Source of the DNA: an uncultured Clostridia bacterium
GTDB lineage: Bacteria > Bacillota > Clostridia > Christensenellales > Borkfalkiaceae
DNA length: 43,047 bases
Direction: 5' to 3'
NCBI GenBank assembly: GCA_947629675.1
Contig: CANREM010000014.1
Coordinates: 1-43,047, forward strand
The position numbers and the translations under genes are program-made. A model generated the notes under the pieces. The model searched no databases, was not told where the DNA came from, and was given only the letters and a program-made list of their open reading frames with translations. Shown one piece after another: positions 15,579 through 23,863 of this stretch (the stretch's first letter is position 1; every line of letters begins with the position of its first letter).

Positions 15579-16257
15579 ATACCGCAATGCCGAGCGCGAC
15601 CGAAGCATTGAGGGAATTTACCTTCCCGAAGAGCGGAATGGAGAGAACGCCGTCGCACTTTTGCTGCGTGAGACGGTGTACGCCGCAATCCTCTCCCCCC
15701 ACGACGAGGGCAATTTTGCCCGTGAGGTTCGCGTCATAGATGGGCGATCCGCCCGCCTCGAGGGCATATACCCAAAAGCCCTTCTCCTTGAGCGTGTCTA
15801 TCGCCGCATTGATGGAGGAGACCTTTGCAACGGGGATATGCTCCGCCGCGCCCGCCGAGATGCGCACGACCGCCTCCGTCACGCTCGCGCCCTTTGCTTT
15901 GGGGATCACCACTCCCTCCGCACCCGCGCATTCCGCAACGCGGAGGATGGAGCCAAGATTATGCACGTCCTCGATGCCGTCGCAAAGTACGATGAGGGCG
16001 TTCTCTCCCCCACCCATGTCCGCGATGTCGGCATAAGTAAAGTCGGTCGTGAAGGCGATGACGCCCTGATGGCGTCCCTCCGCACTCTCCTTATCGAGAA
16101 CATTGCGGGAGACGAACTGCACGCGGATATCCTTCTTCCGCGCCTCGGCAAAGATCTTTGCAAGTGTGCCCTGCGCACCCTTTTCGAGCAAGATCTTTTC
16201 TATCGTTTTATCCGTCTTGAGAAGTTCCAAGACGGCGTTTCTTCCCTCTGTCTTCAT
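15547..16257 (-). CDS. rlmB: 23S rRNA (guanosine-2'-O)-methyltransferase RlmB
   Basis: The enzyme methylates G2251 (E. coli numbering) of 23S rRNA. The 236-residue SpoU-family protein has an N-terminal substrate-binding domain (EGRNAVLELLK) and a trefoil-knot SPOUT domain with motif 1 NLGSILRVAE, motif 2 LVVGGEDCGVHRL and motif 3 IPLFGKVNSLNASVAL. Its ATG overlaps the mrnC stop (ATGA) with GGAGAGG upstream; its 3' end overlaps sigH. The chain is translated as part of a tight operon. Confidence 0.95.
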   Translation of the reverse strand: MKTEGRNAVLELLKTDKTIEKILLEKGAQGTLAKIFAEARKKDIRVQFVSRNVLDKESAEGRHQGVIAFTTDFTYADIADMGGGENALIVLCDGIEDVHNLGSILRVAECAGAEGVVIPKAKGASVTEAVVRISAGAAEHIPVAKVSSINAAIDTLKEKGFWVYALEAGGSPIYDANLTGKIALVVGGEDCGVHRLTQQKCDGVLSIPLFGKVNSLNASVALGIAVYEVVRARTQK

Positions 16258-16658
16258 AGATCCTCTCCGCCATTTTCAAAGAACAGCTCTTCTATGCGCC
16301 CTTCCTGCCCCGTGAGATAGAGATACCCGATGACCGCCTCGAACCCCGTGGAACGGACGTACTCGGCGACGGTGGCGTTCTTGCTCTTTGTCGGCTTCTT
16401 CGCATTTCTCCCGCGGCGGTAGATCTCCGCCTCCTCCTCCGAAAGAAGGGGCAGGATGCTCTCGAGCTTCTCGCTCTGGCCGTGTGCGGAGACCTTCTCC
16501 GCGGCAGAGCGGTTCAGCTCCCCCGTATGGCTCGTATGCAAGAGGGCGAGCTTGCGGCGGACGCAGAGTGTATAGACCGCGTCGCCCACAAAGGCGAGGA
16601 CGACGGGATTCATTTGTTTTGCCCGCTCTTTTTCGATGGGCGCGTTCAAATCGGACAT
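16254..16658 (-). CDS. mrnC: Mini-ribonuclease III
   Basis: Mini-III is an RNase III-type nuclease without a double-strand RNA-binding domain; it matures 23S rRNA in Bacillus. The 134-residue product shows LAFVGDAVYTLCVRRKL (catalytic Asp region), EKVSAHGQ, EAEIYRRGRNAK and the STGFEAVIGYLYLTGQEGR motif. The start at 16658 leaves about 14 residues before MNPVVLAFVGD, as in Bacillus. A promoter -10 box lies only seven bases before this ATG and no Shine-Dalgarno exists, so the mRNA may be leaderless. The ATG at the MNP residue is the alternative start. Confidence 0.93.
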   Translation of the reverse strand: MSDLNAPIEKERAKQMNPVVLAFVGDAVYTLCVRRKLALLHTSHTGELNRSAAEKVSAHGQSEKLESILPLLSEEEAEIYRRGRNAKKPTKSKNATVAEYVRSTGFEAVIGYLYLTGQEGRIEELFFENGGEDL

Positions 16659-16665
16659 TTTCTCT

Positions 16666-16694
16666 ATTATATCAAACTTATATATAAAAAGCAA
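16666..16694 (-). promoter_or_regulatory. Promoter of mrnC-rlmB-sigH, seven bases from the ATG
   Basis: TTGCTT, 17 bases, TATAAT on the minus strand. Only AGAGAAA separates the -10 box from the ATG at 16658, which places the expected transcription start at or next to the start codon. Confidence 0.75.
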
Positions 16695-16752
16695 GTAATT
16701 CAAAAAAATATCGCCTGCGGTGGATCAAATCCGAAAATCAATGTCAAAAAAG

Positions 16753-16780
16753 TTGCTTTTCAAAAAAAAGGGACTATAAT
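16753..16780 (+). promoter_or_regulatory. Promoter of the cation/proton antiporter gene
   Basis: TTGCTT, 16 bases and TATAAT lie 41 bases before the ATG at 16822. The promoter is divergent from that of mrnC. Confidence 0.7.
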
Positions 16781-16821
16781 AGGGAAAGGAATTTCACAAA
16801 CGGCACAAAAAGTGTGACAAT

Positions 16822-18102
16822 ATGGAAGCATTTGAAATTTTACTCCCCTTGGCGTTTATCCTGCTCCTTTCAAAACTCATGGGGTTGGGGGCGCATAAGA
16901 TCGGCATGCCCGCCGTCATCGGGATGCTCGTCGCGGGCGTCCTCATCGGGTGCCTCGGATACATCCCGTGGCAGCCCTTGAAAGACGCCTTCTTCGGCGC
17001 GGACGTCAAGAAGGGCATCGACATCATCTCCAAGATCGGCGTTGTCCTCATCATGTTCTCGACGGGACTTGGGACAGACCTCAAAAAACTCAAGCAGACG
17101 GGCGGTGCGGCCGTCGTCATCACCCTTTTCGGCGTGATCGTCCCCATGGGATTCGGCACCCTCGTCGCCTTTCTCTTCGCAAATGCGGGGCTAATCCCCA
17201 ACCAAGGCGTCCTTTCGTGGCTCTTCTACGGTGCCATCCTCACCGCGACCTCCGTCTCCGTCACCGTCGCAGTCTTAAAGGAACTCGGCAAGCTGGATAC
17301 GAAGCTGGGCACCTCTGTCGTTGCGGCAGCCGTCATAGACGACGTCATCGGCATCATCGTCCTCTCCGTCCTCACCGGCTTTTCCTCGGGCGGCGACGGC
17401 GCGGGCTGGAATTGGTTCAACCCGAACGCTGCCCTCGTCACCATCAAGATCGTCGTTTTCTTTGTCGTGGCGATCGCGCTCGGCGTGGCCCTTAGGAAGA
17501 TCTTCGACATCATGGAGCGCAAGGCTCCGCACAACAGAAGGGTGCCCATCATCTCGCTTGCGGCGTGTTTTCTCTATGCGTATGCGGCGGAAAAGTTCTT
17601 CGGCGTTGCCGACATCACAGGGGCATATGTCGCGGGGATCCTTCTCGGCGGCACCCTCTCCGAGACGCCATACGTCGAAAATAAAGTGGATACGATGGGG
17701 TATCTCTTCTTCTCCCCCGTATTCTTTGCCTCGATCGGCATGAACCTCGACTTCTCCGGTATCACCCCCTCCTTCCTCGCCTTCGGGGCGGTCTATGTCA
17801 TTGCCGCACTCGCGGGGAAATTCCTCGGCTGCGGCCTCGGGGCAAAGCTCTGCAAATTCTCGTGGATGGACAGTGTGCGCACGGGGCTTGGCATGATGGT
17901 CCGCGCCGAAGTCATTCTCATCTGTGCGGAACGGGGCGTCTCGGCGGGGCTTGTATCGGGGGCGATCTACCCCTTTGTGTTCCTCATCATCCTGATCTCC
18001 TCTGTCCTCACCCCCATCTTCCTCAAACTTTCCTATCGCAAGGAATTGCGCCGTATCCCGCGCTCCAACCTTCCCTCCAATTGGGGAGAGACCGAACAGT
18101 AA
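16822..18102 (+). CDS. Cation:proton antiporter, CPA2 (KefB-like) family
   Basis: The 426-residue protein has about eleven or twelve membrane helices, with the CPA2 pattern GMPAVIGMLVAGVLIG near residues 27-42, VVLIMFSTGLGTDLKKLK, LTATSVSVTVAVLKELGKL and the ion-binding VIDDVIGI near residue 175. The Asp-Asp pair is that of electrogenic antiporters. It lacks the C-terminal RCK/TrkA domain of KefB/C and ends with a short basic tail. It probably exchanges Na+ or K+ for protons at the cell membrane. Monocistronic, with its own promoter and a strong terminator; only a weak ribosome-binding site is seen. Confidence 0.88.
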   Translation: MEAFEILLPLAFILLLSKLMGLGAHKIGMPAVIGMLVAGVLIGCLGYIPWQPLKDAFFGADVKKGIDIISKIGVVLIMFSTGLGTDLKKLKQTGGAAVVITLFGVIVPMGFGTLVAFLFANAGLIPNQGVLSWLFYGAILTATSVSVTVAVLKELGKLDTKLGTSVVAAAVIDDVIGIIVLSVLTGFSSGGDGAGWNWFNPNAALVTIKIVVFFVVAIALGVALRKIFDIMERKAPHNRRVPIISLAACFLYAYAAEKFFGVADITGAYVAGILLGGTLSETPYVENKVDTMGYLFFSPVFFASIGMNLDFSGITPSFLAFGAVYVIAALAGKFLGCGLGAKLCKFSWMDSVRTGLGMMVRAEVILICAERGVSAGLVSGAIYPFVFLIILISSVLTPIFLKLSYRKELRRIPRSNLPSNWGETEQ

Positions 18103-18122
18103 CAACCATCAAAAGCGAAAAC

Positions 18123-18160
18123 GCCGCCCGTGCTAAGGCTTAGCACGGGCGGCTCTTTCT
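18123..18160. terminator. Strong terminator between antiporter and glmS
   Basis: A 14-bp perfect stem (GCCGCCCGTGCTAA / TTAGCACGGGCGGC) with a 3-base loop is followed by TCTTTCT on the plus strand. The convergent glmS gene ends at the same site and the minus side is T-rich farther on (GTTTTCGCTTTT). Confidence 0.85.
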
Positions 18161-19934
18161 ATTCCACAGTGACGGATTTCGCGAGATTGCGCGGTTTGTC
18201 GGGGTCGTTTCCGCGGGCGACGGAGACGTAGTAGGCAAGGGCTTGGAGCGGGATGACGGATAGGACGGGCGAATATATCTCCCCGATGTCGGGGATGAGG
18301 ACGGAGGAGAGGATCTCCTCCCTCTTTCTGTATTCGGGAAGAGAGGTCACAAGGAACACCTTTGCGCCGCGGGCATATGTCTCATGGACGGCATTCATCG
18401 TCTTTTCGGCGAGGCGGGAGGAGGTCAGAATGGCGACAACGGGCGTCCCCTTCTCGATGAGTGCGAGCGTGCCGTGTTTCAGCTCTCCAGCGGGATAGCC
18501 CTCGCTCGGGAGATAGCTGATCTCCTTGAGTTTCAGACTGCCCTCGAGCGCGACACAATAATCCGCGCCCCGTCCGAGAAAGAAGACGGACTTTGCCGAA
18601 AGGAAGTGCGGCGTCCATGCGCGCACCTCTTCGGAGGATGCAAGTGCCCTTTGAGCAAGTTCGGGCAGGGAGAAAAGTTCCGCTCCGCACCCGCCCCGTC
18701 CTTTCGCCATTGCAAGCTCTTCGGCGAGGGCGAAAAGAAGGGTCAGCTGGGCGTTGAAGCTCTTGGTTGCTGCGACCGCGATCTCCCTTCCCGCGGCCGT
18801 GAAGAGGACGAGATCGGAAAGCCGTGCAAGGGAGGAATAGCGTACATTGGTTACAGCGAGAAGGGTCGCCCCGCTCCTTTTTGCAAGCTCTGCCGCCGCG
18901 AGGGTGTCTGCCGTCTCCCCGCTCTGCGAGACGGCGATGACGAGCGTGTTTCTTTGTATGACGGGATCTCGGTAACGGTACTCGCTCGCGACGGCGACCT
19001 CCACGGGAATGCGGGCGCGCGTCTCAAAGGCGACTTTTGCGCAAAGTCCGCTGTGATATGCGGTACCGCAGGCCACGATATGGATATACTCTGCGTGGCA
19101 TAGTACTTCGCGAAGTGCCGAAATTTTGGGATACGACCGCAAAATTTGCTGTGTATTCGCAATGGAGAGCGGAATTTCCGACATCTCCTTGCGCATGAAG
19201 TGACGGAAGCCCTTTTTCTCGGGGACGTCCTCTTCCACAGCGTAATCGAGGGGCTTTTTTTCGATCTCCCTTCCGTCCTCGGCATAGAAATGCGCCTCCT
19301 TCCCATCGAGGAGGGCGAACTCGTTCTCACCGAGAGCGTACACCTTCATGCCTTTTGCGGCAATCGCGGGGATGTCGCTCGCAAGATACACGCCGTCCTC
19401 CGCCCGTCCCACGACGAGGGGGGAGGCACGCCTTGCAAGGGCGATCCTTTGCGGCTCTTCCAAAGAAATTACGGCGAGAGCCAAAGAACCTGAAAGGCGC
19501 GCCGCCGTTTTTTTGAGCGCGGCAAGAATGTCCCCTTCGTAGCAAAAGTCGAGAAGATGGGCGATGACTTCGCTATCCGTCTCGGAGATGAATGTTTCCC
19601 CTCTTTCAAGGCACTCCTCCTTGAGCTGTTTCATGTTCTCGATGATGCCGTTGTGGACGAGGGCGATGCGGCCGAAGATGTGCGGATGCGCATTCTCCTC
19701 GGTAGGTGCCCCGTGCGTCGCCCAACGGGTGTGGCCGATGCCGACATTGCCCGCAAAGCTCTTGGCGGGGGCAAGCCCCTCCACGCTCCCCGCCCTTTTC
19801 ATGACATGAAGTGTGCCGTTATCCAGAACGGCGACCCCTGCCGAATCATAGCCGCGGTACTCGAGTTTTTTCAGACCCTCGAGGAGAATGGGCGCGGCCT
19901 GCCTTCTCCCCGCATAGCCGACGATGCCGCACAT
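18159..19934 (-). CDS. glmS: Glutamine--fructose-6-phosphate aminotransferase (isomerizing)
   Basis: GlmS makes glucosamine 6-phosphate, the first step to UDP-GlcNAc. The 591-residue product begins M-CGIVGYAG, so Cys2 is the N-terminal nucleophile of the glutaminase domain; GHTRWATHG and HNGIIEN follow. Two SIS domains come after about residue 240 (HIVACGTAYHSG, SQSGETADTL, LGRGADYCVALEGSLKLKEISY) and it ends RNLAKSVTVE. The ATG at 19934 shares its A with the glmM stop (TGATG), with GGAGG ten bases upstream. No space exists for a glmS ribozyme directly before it, unlike many Firmicutes. Confidence 0.97.
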   Translation of the reverse strand: MCGIVGYAGRRQAAPILLEGLKKLEYRGYDSAGVAVLDNGTLHVMKRAGSVEGLAPAKSFAGNVGIGHTRWATHGAPTEENAHPHIFGRIALVHNGIIENMKQLKEECLERGETFISETDSEVIAHLLDFCYEGDILAALKKTAARLSGSLALAVISLEEPQRIALARRASPLVVGRAEDGVYLASDIPAIAAKGMKVYALGENEFALLDGKEAHFYAEDGREIEKKPLDYAVEEDVPEKKGFRHFMRKEMSEIPLSIANTQQILRSYPKISALREVLCHAEYIHIVACGTAYHSGLCAKVAFETRARIPVEVAVASEYRYRDPVIQRNTLVIAVSQSGETADTLAAAELAKRSGATLLAVTNVRYSSLARLSDLVLFTAAGREIAVAATKSFNAQLTLLFALAEELAMAKGRGGCGAELFSLPELAQRALASSEEVRAWTPHFLSAKSVFFLGRGADYCVALEGSLKLKEISYLPSEGYPAGELKHGTLALIEKGTPVVAILTSSRLAEKTMNAVHETYARGAKVFLVTSLPEYRKREEILSSVLIPDIGEIYSPVLSVIPLQALAYYVSVARGNDPDKPRNLAKSVTVE

Positions 19935-21271
19935 CAGGCGAGATCCTCCGCCGCGGCAACGGCCTTTTCCATGAGATCTGCCGCAGCGCGGCAACGCTTT
20001 TCATCCTCCCCTTCGGCGAGGATGCGGATGACGGGTTCCGTCCCCGAGGCGCGGAGGACAACTCTTCCCCTTTCGAGGAGACTCTCCGCCTTCTCCTTTG
20101 CAACGAGAACATTTTGAGAAGATATGACTGCCTGATCGCGCACCCGCACACTCCTTTTTTCCTGCGGAAGAGGGTGGTACCCCTCGACAAGAAGAGAGAG
20201 CGGGCACTTGCTCTCAACGACCGTCTCCATGACTTTGAGGGCGGTGAGAACTCCGTCGCCCGTCGTAGCGTGTTTGCGAAAGATGATGTGCCCCGAACTC
20301 TCCCCTCCGAGGAGACAGCCGTCTTTTACCATCTCCTCATAGACAAAACGGTCGCCTACGTCCGAGTAGGAGACAGCGACGCCCTCGCGGGCAAGGCTTC
20401 TTTCGAGACCGCCGTTGCTCATCTTTGTGGCGACTATCCCCCCGCCGTCTAGTTCTCCCCGCGCCTTCAGACCGCGGGCGGCAAGATATAAAATGGCGTC
20501 CCCGTCCAAAACTCTCCCCCGCTCATCTGCGGCGATACAGCGGTCGGCATCGCCGTCGAAGGCAAAGCCGATGTCCAGCCCCTCCGTCTTGACGAGCGTT
20601 GCGATCCGCTCGGGGCAGGTGGATCCGACGCCCGCGTTGATGTTGATGCCGTCGGGGGAGGTACCGATACAAAAGACGGTCGCACCCAATGCGTCAAAGA
20701 CTGCCTTTGCAATCATGAACGCACTTCCGTTGGCGCAGTCCAGCCCTACCCGCATGCCGCGGAAGCCCACGCGGGGCAGGGAGAGAAGATAGGCGAGATA
20801 GCGATTTCTTCCCGCGACATAATCGACGGTGCGGCCGATGTCCTCTCCCGTTGCAAGGGGCAAACTTCCCCCGTCCAGATAGTCCTCGATGAGGCGAATT
20901 TTCTCATCTTCGAGCTTCTCCCCCTTGGCGTTGAAGAGCTTGATGCCGTTGTCGAAATAGGGGTTATGGCTTGCGGAGATCATCACACCGCAGTCGAAAT
21001 TCTCCGTGCGGGTGAGATAGGCGACGGAGGGCGTCGTCGTCACATGCAGAAGATAGACGTCCGCGCCCGAAGCGGCCGCTCCCGCCGCAAGCGAATATTC
21101 GAGCGTATAGGAAGAGCGGCGCGTGTCCTTTCCGATGACGATGCGCGCCCTGTCGTATCTCCCGCGGGCGAAGTAGCGACCCAAGAACCTGCCCACGCGG
21201 AATGCGTGAATGGCGGTGAGCGTCTCATTCGCCCGCCCGCGAAAACCGTCCGTTCCGAAATATTTCCCCAC
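19934..21271 (-). CDS. glmM: Phosphoglucosamine mutase
   Basis: GlmM converts glucosamine 6-phosphate to glucosamine 1-phosphate. The 445-residue product starts with GTG behind AAGGAGG and reads MGKYFGTDGFRGRANETLT. The phosphoserine loop GVMISASHNP places the active Ser at residue 101; the metal loop is FAFDGDADR and the phosphate-binding end is LRASGTEPVIRILAEG. It is first in a glmM-glmS pair, the reverse of the usual dependence on separate transcription, so both consecutive steps are made from one mRNA. Confidence 0.97.
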   Translation of the reverse strand: MGKYFGTDGFRGRANETLTAIHAFRVGRFLGRYFARGRYDRARIVIGKDTRRSSYTLEYSLAAGAAASGADVYLLHVTTTPSVAYLTRTENFDCGVMISASHNPYFDNGIKLFNAKGEKLEDEKIRLIEDYLDGGSLPLATGEDIGRTVDYVAGRNRYLAYLLSLPRVGFRGMRVGLDCANGSAFMIAKAVFDALGATVFCIGTSPDGININAGVGSTCPERIATLVKTEGLDIGFAFDGDADRCIAADERGRVLDGDAILYLAARGLKARGELDGGGIVATKMSNGGLERSLAREGVAVSYSDVGDRFVYEEMVKDGCLLGGESSGHIIFRKHATTGDGVLTALKVMETVVESKCPLSLLVEGYHPLPQEKRSVRVRDQAVISSQNVLVAKEKAESLLERGRVVLRASGTEPVIRILAEGEDEKRCRAAADLMEKAVAAAEDLA

Positions 21272-21742
21272 CTCTACCCTCCTTTCCGCTGTCCATCATA
21301 TGCAAAAGGGCGATTTTGGGTGAAAAAGAAAAGCCTTCCCCCCCCCTCGGGAGGAAGGTGTCGCCCCCGGCGACGGATGAAAGACATGTTCTATATACGT
21401 CACCCCGCCCCGCCCGTGTGTTATTATTTCGTCATGCTGCCCTGCACGTGCGTTCTAATCCGTCATGTTGAGCGGAGGCGAAGCCGCAGTCGAAACATCA
21501 CCGCATTATAATAAGGTGATACTTCGACACGCCTCGTCCCTCGGCGGCTCAGTATGACGAGTTTAGAAGTTCTCCCCCACTCGTCACGGCAGAGCCGTAA
21601 CGAGTGGGGGCATATTAAAAGCCAACCCTCATCAGTCACCTGCGGTGACAGCTTCCCCCTTGGGAAGGGGGAAGCCTTGAACAATAATAACCGCCGAGGG
21701 CGGACATGGTACCCACCTCGGCGGTCAAATTTTATTTTTGTT
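21272..21742. repeat. Gene-free region with composite repeat (copy 1)
   Basis: No gene is seen. From about 21399 to 21681 lies a composite of several palindromic modules: GTCACCCCGCCCC..., GTCATGTTGAGC...GCTCAGTATGAC with an inner CATCACCGCATTATAATAAGGTGAT, a CCCCCACTCGTCACGG/CCGTAACGAGTGGGGG hairpin, and the CCCTCATCAGTCACC two-hairpin module. The same modules in the same order lie at 23528-23790. Confidence 0.75.
21690..21725 (-). terminator. Probable terminator of the malic-enzyme gene
   Basis: On the minus strand ACCGCCGAG / CTCGGCGGT (9 bp, 18-base loop) is followed by TATTATTG, 17 bases after the stop codon. Confidence 0.6.
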
Positions 21743-22918
21743 TTATTTGATCTTAGCGACGCCTGTCCTTCTCGCGGCCTCGGAAACGGCCTTTGCGACC
21801 GCCTCGTGAGCGCGAAGATCGTAGGCGTAAGGGAGGATGAAGTCGGGGGAAAGCTCCCCTTCGGGCACACAGGATGCGATCGCTTGCGATGCCGCAAACA
21901 TCATCTCGAAGTTGATCTTTCTCGCCCGCACATCCAAGGCTCCGCGGAATAGCCCGGGGAACACGAGAACGTTGTTGATCTGGTTGGGCTTTTCGGAAGA
22001 ACCCGTTCCGACGACGGCCGCGCCCGCCTCCAAGGCGTCCTCGCGGGAGATCTCGGGCGTGGGATTTGCACAGGCGAACACCACCGCCCCCTTCGCCATT
22101 GCACGTACCATCTCCTTCGTCACGCAGTTGGGACCCGAGACGCCGATAAAGACGTCCGCCCCCCTCATCGCGTTCATGAGCGGGCCTTTGAGCTTTTGGC
22201 GGTTGGTAAGGCGTGCGATCTCCGCTTTCGCCTCCGTGAGACTTACGTCCCCTTCGCAGAGGATCCCCTGACGGTCGCAGAGGACGATCTCCCCAGCCTC
22301 CATCTTCATGAGATACTTTGCGATGGCGATGCCCGCTGCCCCCGCACCGTTGATGACGATTCGCACATCTTCGATCTTCTTTCCCACAAGTTTCAGGGCG
22401 TTGAGAAGGGCGGCCGCGGTGACGACGGCGGTGCCGTGCTGATCGTCGTGAAAGACGGGGATGTCGAGGTCCTCGATGAGCCGCCTCTCGATCTCAAAAC
22501 AGCGAGGCGCGGCGATGTCCTCGAGATTGATACCGCCGAAGGAGCCTGCAAGAAGTTCGATGGTACGGATAATTTCCTCCGTATCTTTCGAGCGGATGCA
22601 AAGAGGTATGGCGTCCACCTCGCCGAATGCCTTGAAGAGGGCGCACTTGCCCTCCATGACGGGCATGCCCGCCTCGGGACCGATGTCTCCCAGCCCCAAA
22701 ACAGCCGTTCCGTCGGTGATGACGGGCACGGTGTTCCAACGGCGGGTGAGGTCGAAGCTTCTCTCCACGTCCTCGTGGATGGCGAGGCAGGGCTCGGCGA
22801 CGCCGGGCGTATAGGCGAGGGAGAGCTTTTCGCGGCTGTCCACTTCCACGCGGGGGACAACTTCGATCTTCCCCCTCCACTCTCCATGTTTTTTGAGCGA
22901 TTCTTCCCGATAATTCAT
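21743..22918 (-). CDS. NAD(P)-dependent malic enzyme
   Basis: The enzyme oxidatively decarboxylates malate to pyruvate and CO2. The 391-residue length is that of the short bacterial form without a phosphotransacetylase domain. Visible are LAYTPGVAEPC, the Asp/Glu metal-site block INLEDIAAPRCFEIE with IPVFHDDQHGTAVV, the dinucleotide fold VINGAGAAGIAIAKYL and NPTPEI. AGAGGGAAC precedes the ATG, nine bases after the bioY stop, so it is cotranscribed with bioY. With fumarase at 30810-32170 it connects fumarate, malate and pyruvate in fermentative metabolism. Confidence 0.94.
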   Translation of the reverse strand: MNYREESLKKHGEWRGKIEVVPRVEVDSREKLSLAYTPGVAEPCLAIHEDVERSFDLTRRWNTVPVITDGTAVLGLGDIGPEAGMPVMEGKCALFKAFGEVDAIPLCIRSKDTEEIIRTIELLAGSFGGINLEDIAAPRCFEIERRLIEDLDIPVFHDDQHGTAVVTAAALLNALKLVGKKIEDVRIVINGAGAAGIAIAKYLMKMEAGEIVLCDRQGILCEGDVSLTEAKAEIARLTNRQKLKGPLMNAMRGADVFIGVSGPNCVTKEMVRAMAKGAVVFACANPTPEISREDALEAGAAVVGTGSSEKPNQINNVLVFPGLFRGALDVRARKINFEMMFAASQAIASCVPEGELSPDFILPYAYDLRAHEAVAKAVSEAARRTGVAKIK

Positions 22919-22927
22919 GAGTTCCCT

Positions 22928-23488
22928 CTATTTGATATATTTTTCGAGCCGCGAAGAAAGAAGGGCCGCGACAAAGAGTTTGATGGCGTCGGGGATGAGG
23001 AAGGGCGTCACGCACAGTGCGACCGCGCCCGCGACGGATGCGCCGTTTGCGAGAACAAACCATAGCGTCCCGAAGAAGTAGCACACGGCAAGCCCGAGAA
23101 TATCAGCGGCGTAAAAGATGCCGAAGCGCGCCCATTTATTTTTGACGGGGAGGAGTTTGAAGAGCGCGGGCGAGAGGATGGCAAAGAAAAATCCGAAGAT
23201 ATATCCGCCCGTGGGGCCTAAAAGAGCCGCCGTTCCCGCCTTGAACCCCGAAAAGACGGGGATGCCGATAAGCCCCATCAAGATGTAGACGGCGATCGCC
23301 GCGAGCGAGCGTTTCCAACCGAGAAGCGCGCCCAAAAAGCAGACGGCAAAGGTCTGAAGGGTAAAGGGCACCGGTCCGAACGGAACGGTGATCCATGCGC
23401 AGACGGCAATGATGGCGACAGAGAGTGCGATGTAAGCGATCTCCCTCGCCGCACTCTTTGCCCTCTTTGTGGGTGTAGTATTTTTCAT
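22928..23488 (-). CDS. bioY: Biotin transporter BioY (ECF S component)
   Basis: BioY is the membrane biotin-binding subunit of ECF transporters. The 186-residue product shows the family marks FGPVPFTLQTFAVCFLGALLGWKRSLAAIAVYILMGLIGIPVFSGF, with GPTGGYIFGFFFA and a late IPDAIKLFVAALL, across about six membrane helices. The start at 23488 has no Shine-Dalgarno and follows a -10 box by seven bases, suggesting a leaderless mRNA. Biotin synthesis genes are not in the window, so dependence on uptake is plausible but not shown. Confidence 0.93.
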   Translation of the reverse strand: MKNTTPTKRAKSAAREIAYIALSVAIIAVCAWITVPFGPVPFTLQTFAVCFLGALLGWKRSLAAIAVYILMGLIGIPVFSGFKAGTAALLGPTGGYIFGFFFAILSPALFKLLPVKNKWARFGIFYAADILGLAVCYFFGTLWFVLANGASVAGAVALCVTPFLIPDAIKLFVAALLSSRLEKYIK

Positions 23489-23495
23489 AGATAAC

Positions 23496-23524
23496 AGTAT
23501 ATCATAATTTTTTTGTTTTGTCAA
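23496..23524 (-). promoter_or_regulatory. Promoter of bioY, seven bases from the ATG
   Basis: A perfect TTGACA, 17 bases and TATACT on the minus strand; GTTATCT is all that separates the -10 box from the bioY ATG. No BirA-type operator was recognised. Confidence 0.78.
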
Positions 23525-23796
23525 ACATGTCATCCCGCCCCCCCGTGGCATTTATTGCGTCACCTTGCCCCGCCCGCACGTTCTCATTTCGTCACCCTGA
23601 GCGAAGTCGAAGGGTCACCGCATTATAATAAGGTGATGTTTCGACAAGCTCAACATGACGATTTAGAAGCCTCCCCCCCTCGGGGGGAAGGTGCCGAGCG
23701 AAGCGAGCGAATGAGGGGCATATTGGAAGCCAACCCTCATCAGTCACCTACGGTGACAGCTTCCCCCTTGTATGGGGGAAGCCTTCGGACTGCATA

Positions 23797-23823
23797 GAAA
23801 AGGCGCGCCGAGGACGGCGCGCC
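23797..23823 (-). terminator. Terminator of metK
   Basis: On the minus strand GGCGCGCC-gtcctc-GGCGCGCC is followed by TTTTC, 40 bases after the metK stop. Confidence 0.7.
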
Positions 23824-23863
23824 GATATTTTTGTGACCCTTCGACAAGCGCAGGGTGACGGGA

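Larger units (their letters stand above)
23489..23863. repeat. Gene-free region with composite repeat (copy 2)
   Basis: No gene is seen. About 23528-23790 repeats the module order of 21399-21681: GTCATCCCGCCC..., GTCACCCTGAGC...GCTCAACATGAC around GGTCACCGCATTATAATAAGGTGAT, a GC-rich hairpin with a GAGCGAAGCGAGCGAATGAGGGGCATATT segment, and the CCCTCATCAGTCACC two-hairpin module. The bioY promoter overlaps its edge. Confidence 0.75.

Noticed and set aside
18159..21271. glmS ribozyme
   Set aside because: glmS starts on the last base of the glmM stop codon; there is no leader for a ribozyme, and the sequence before glmM is short and repeat-like.
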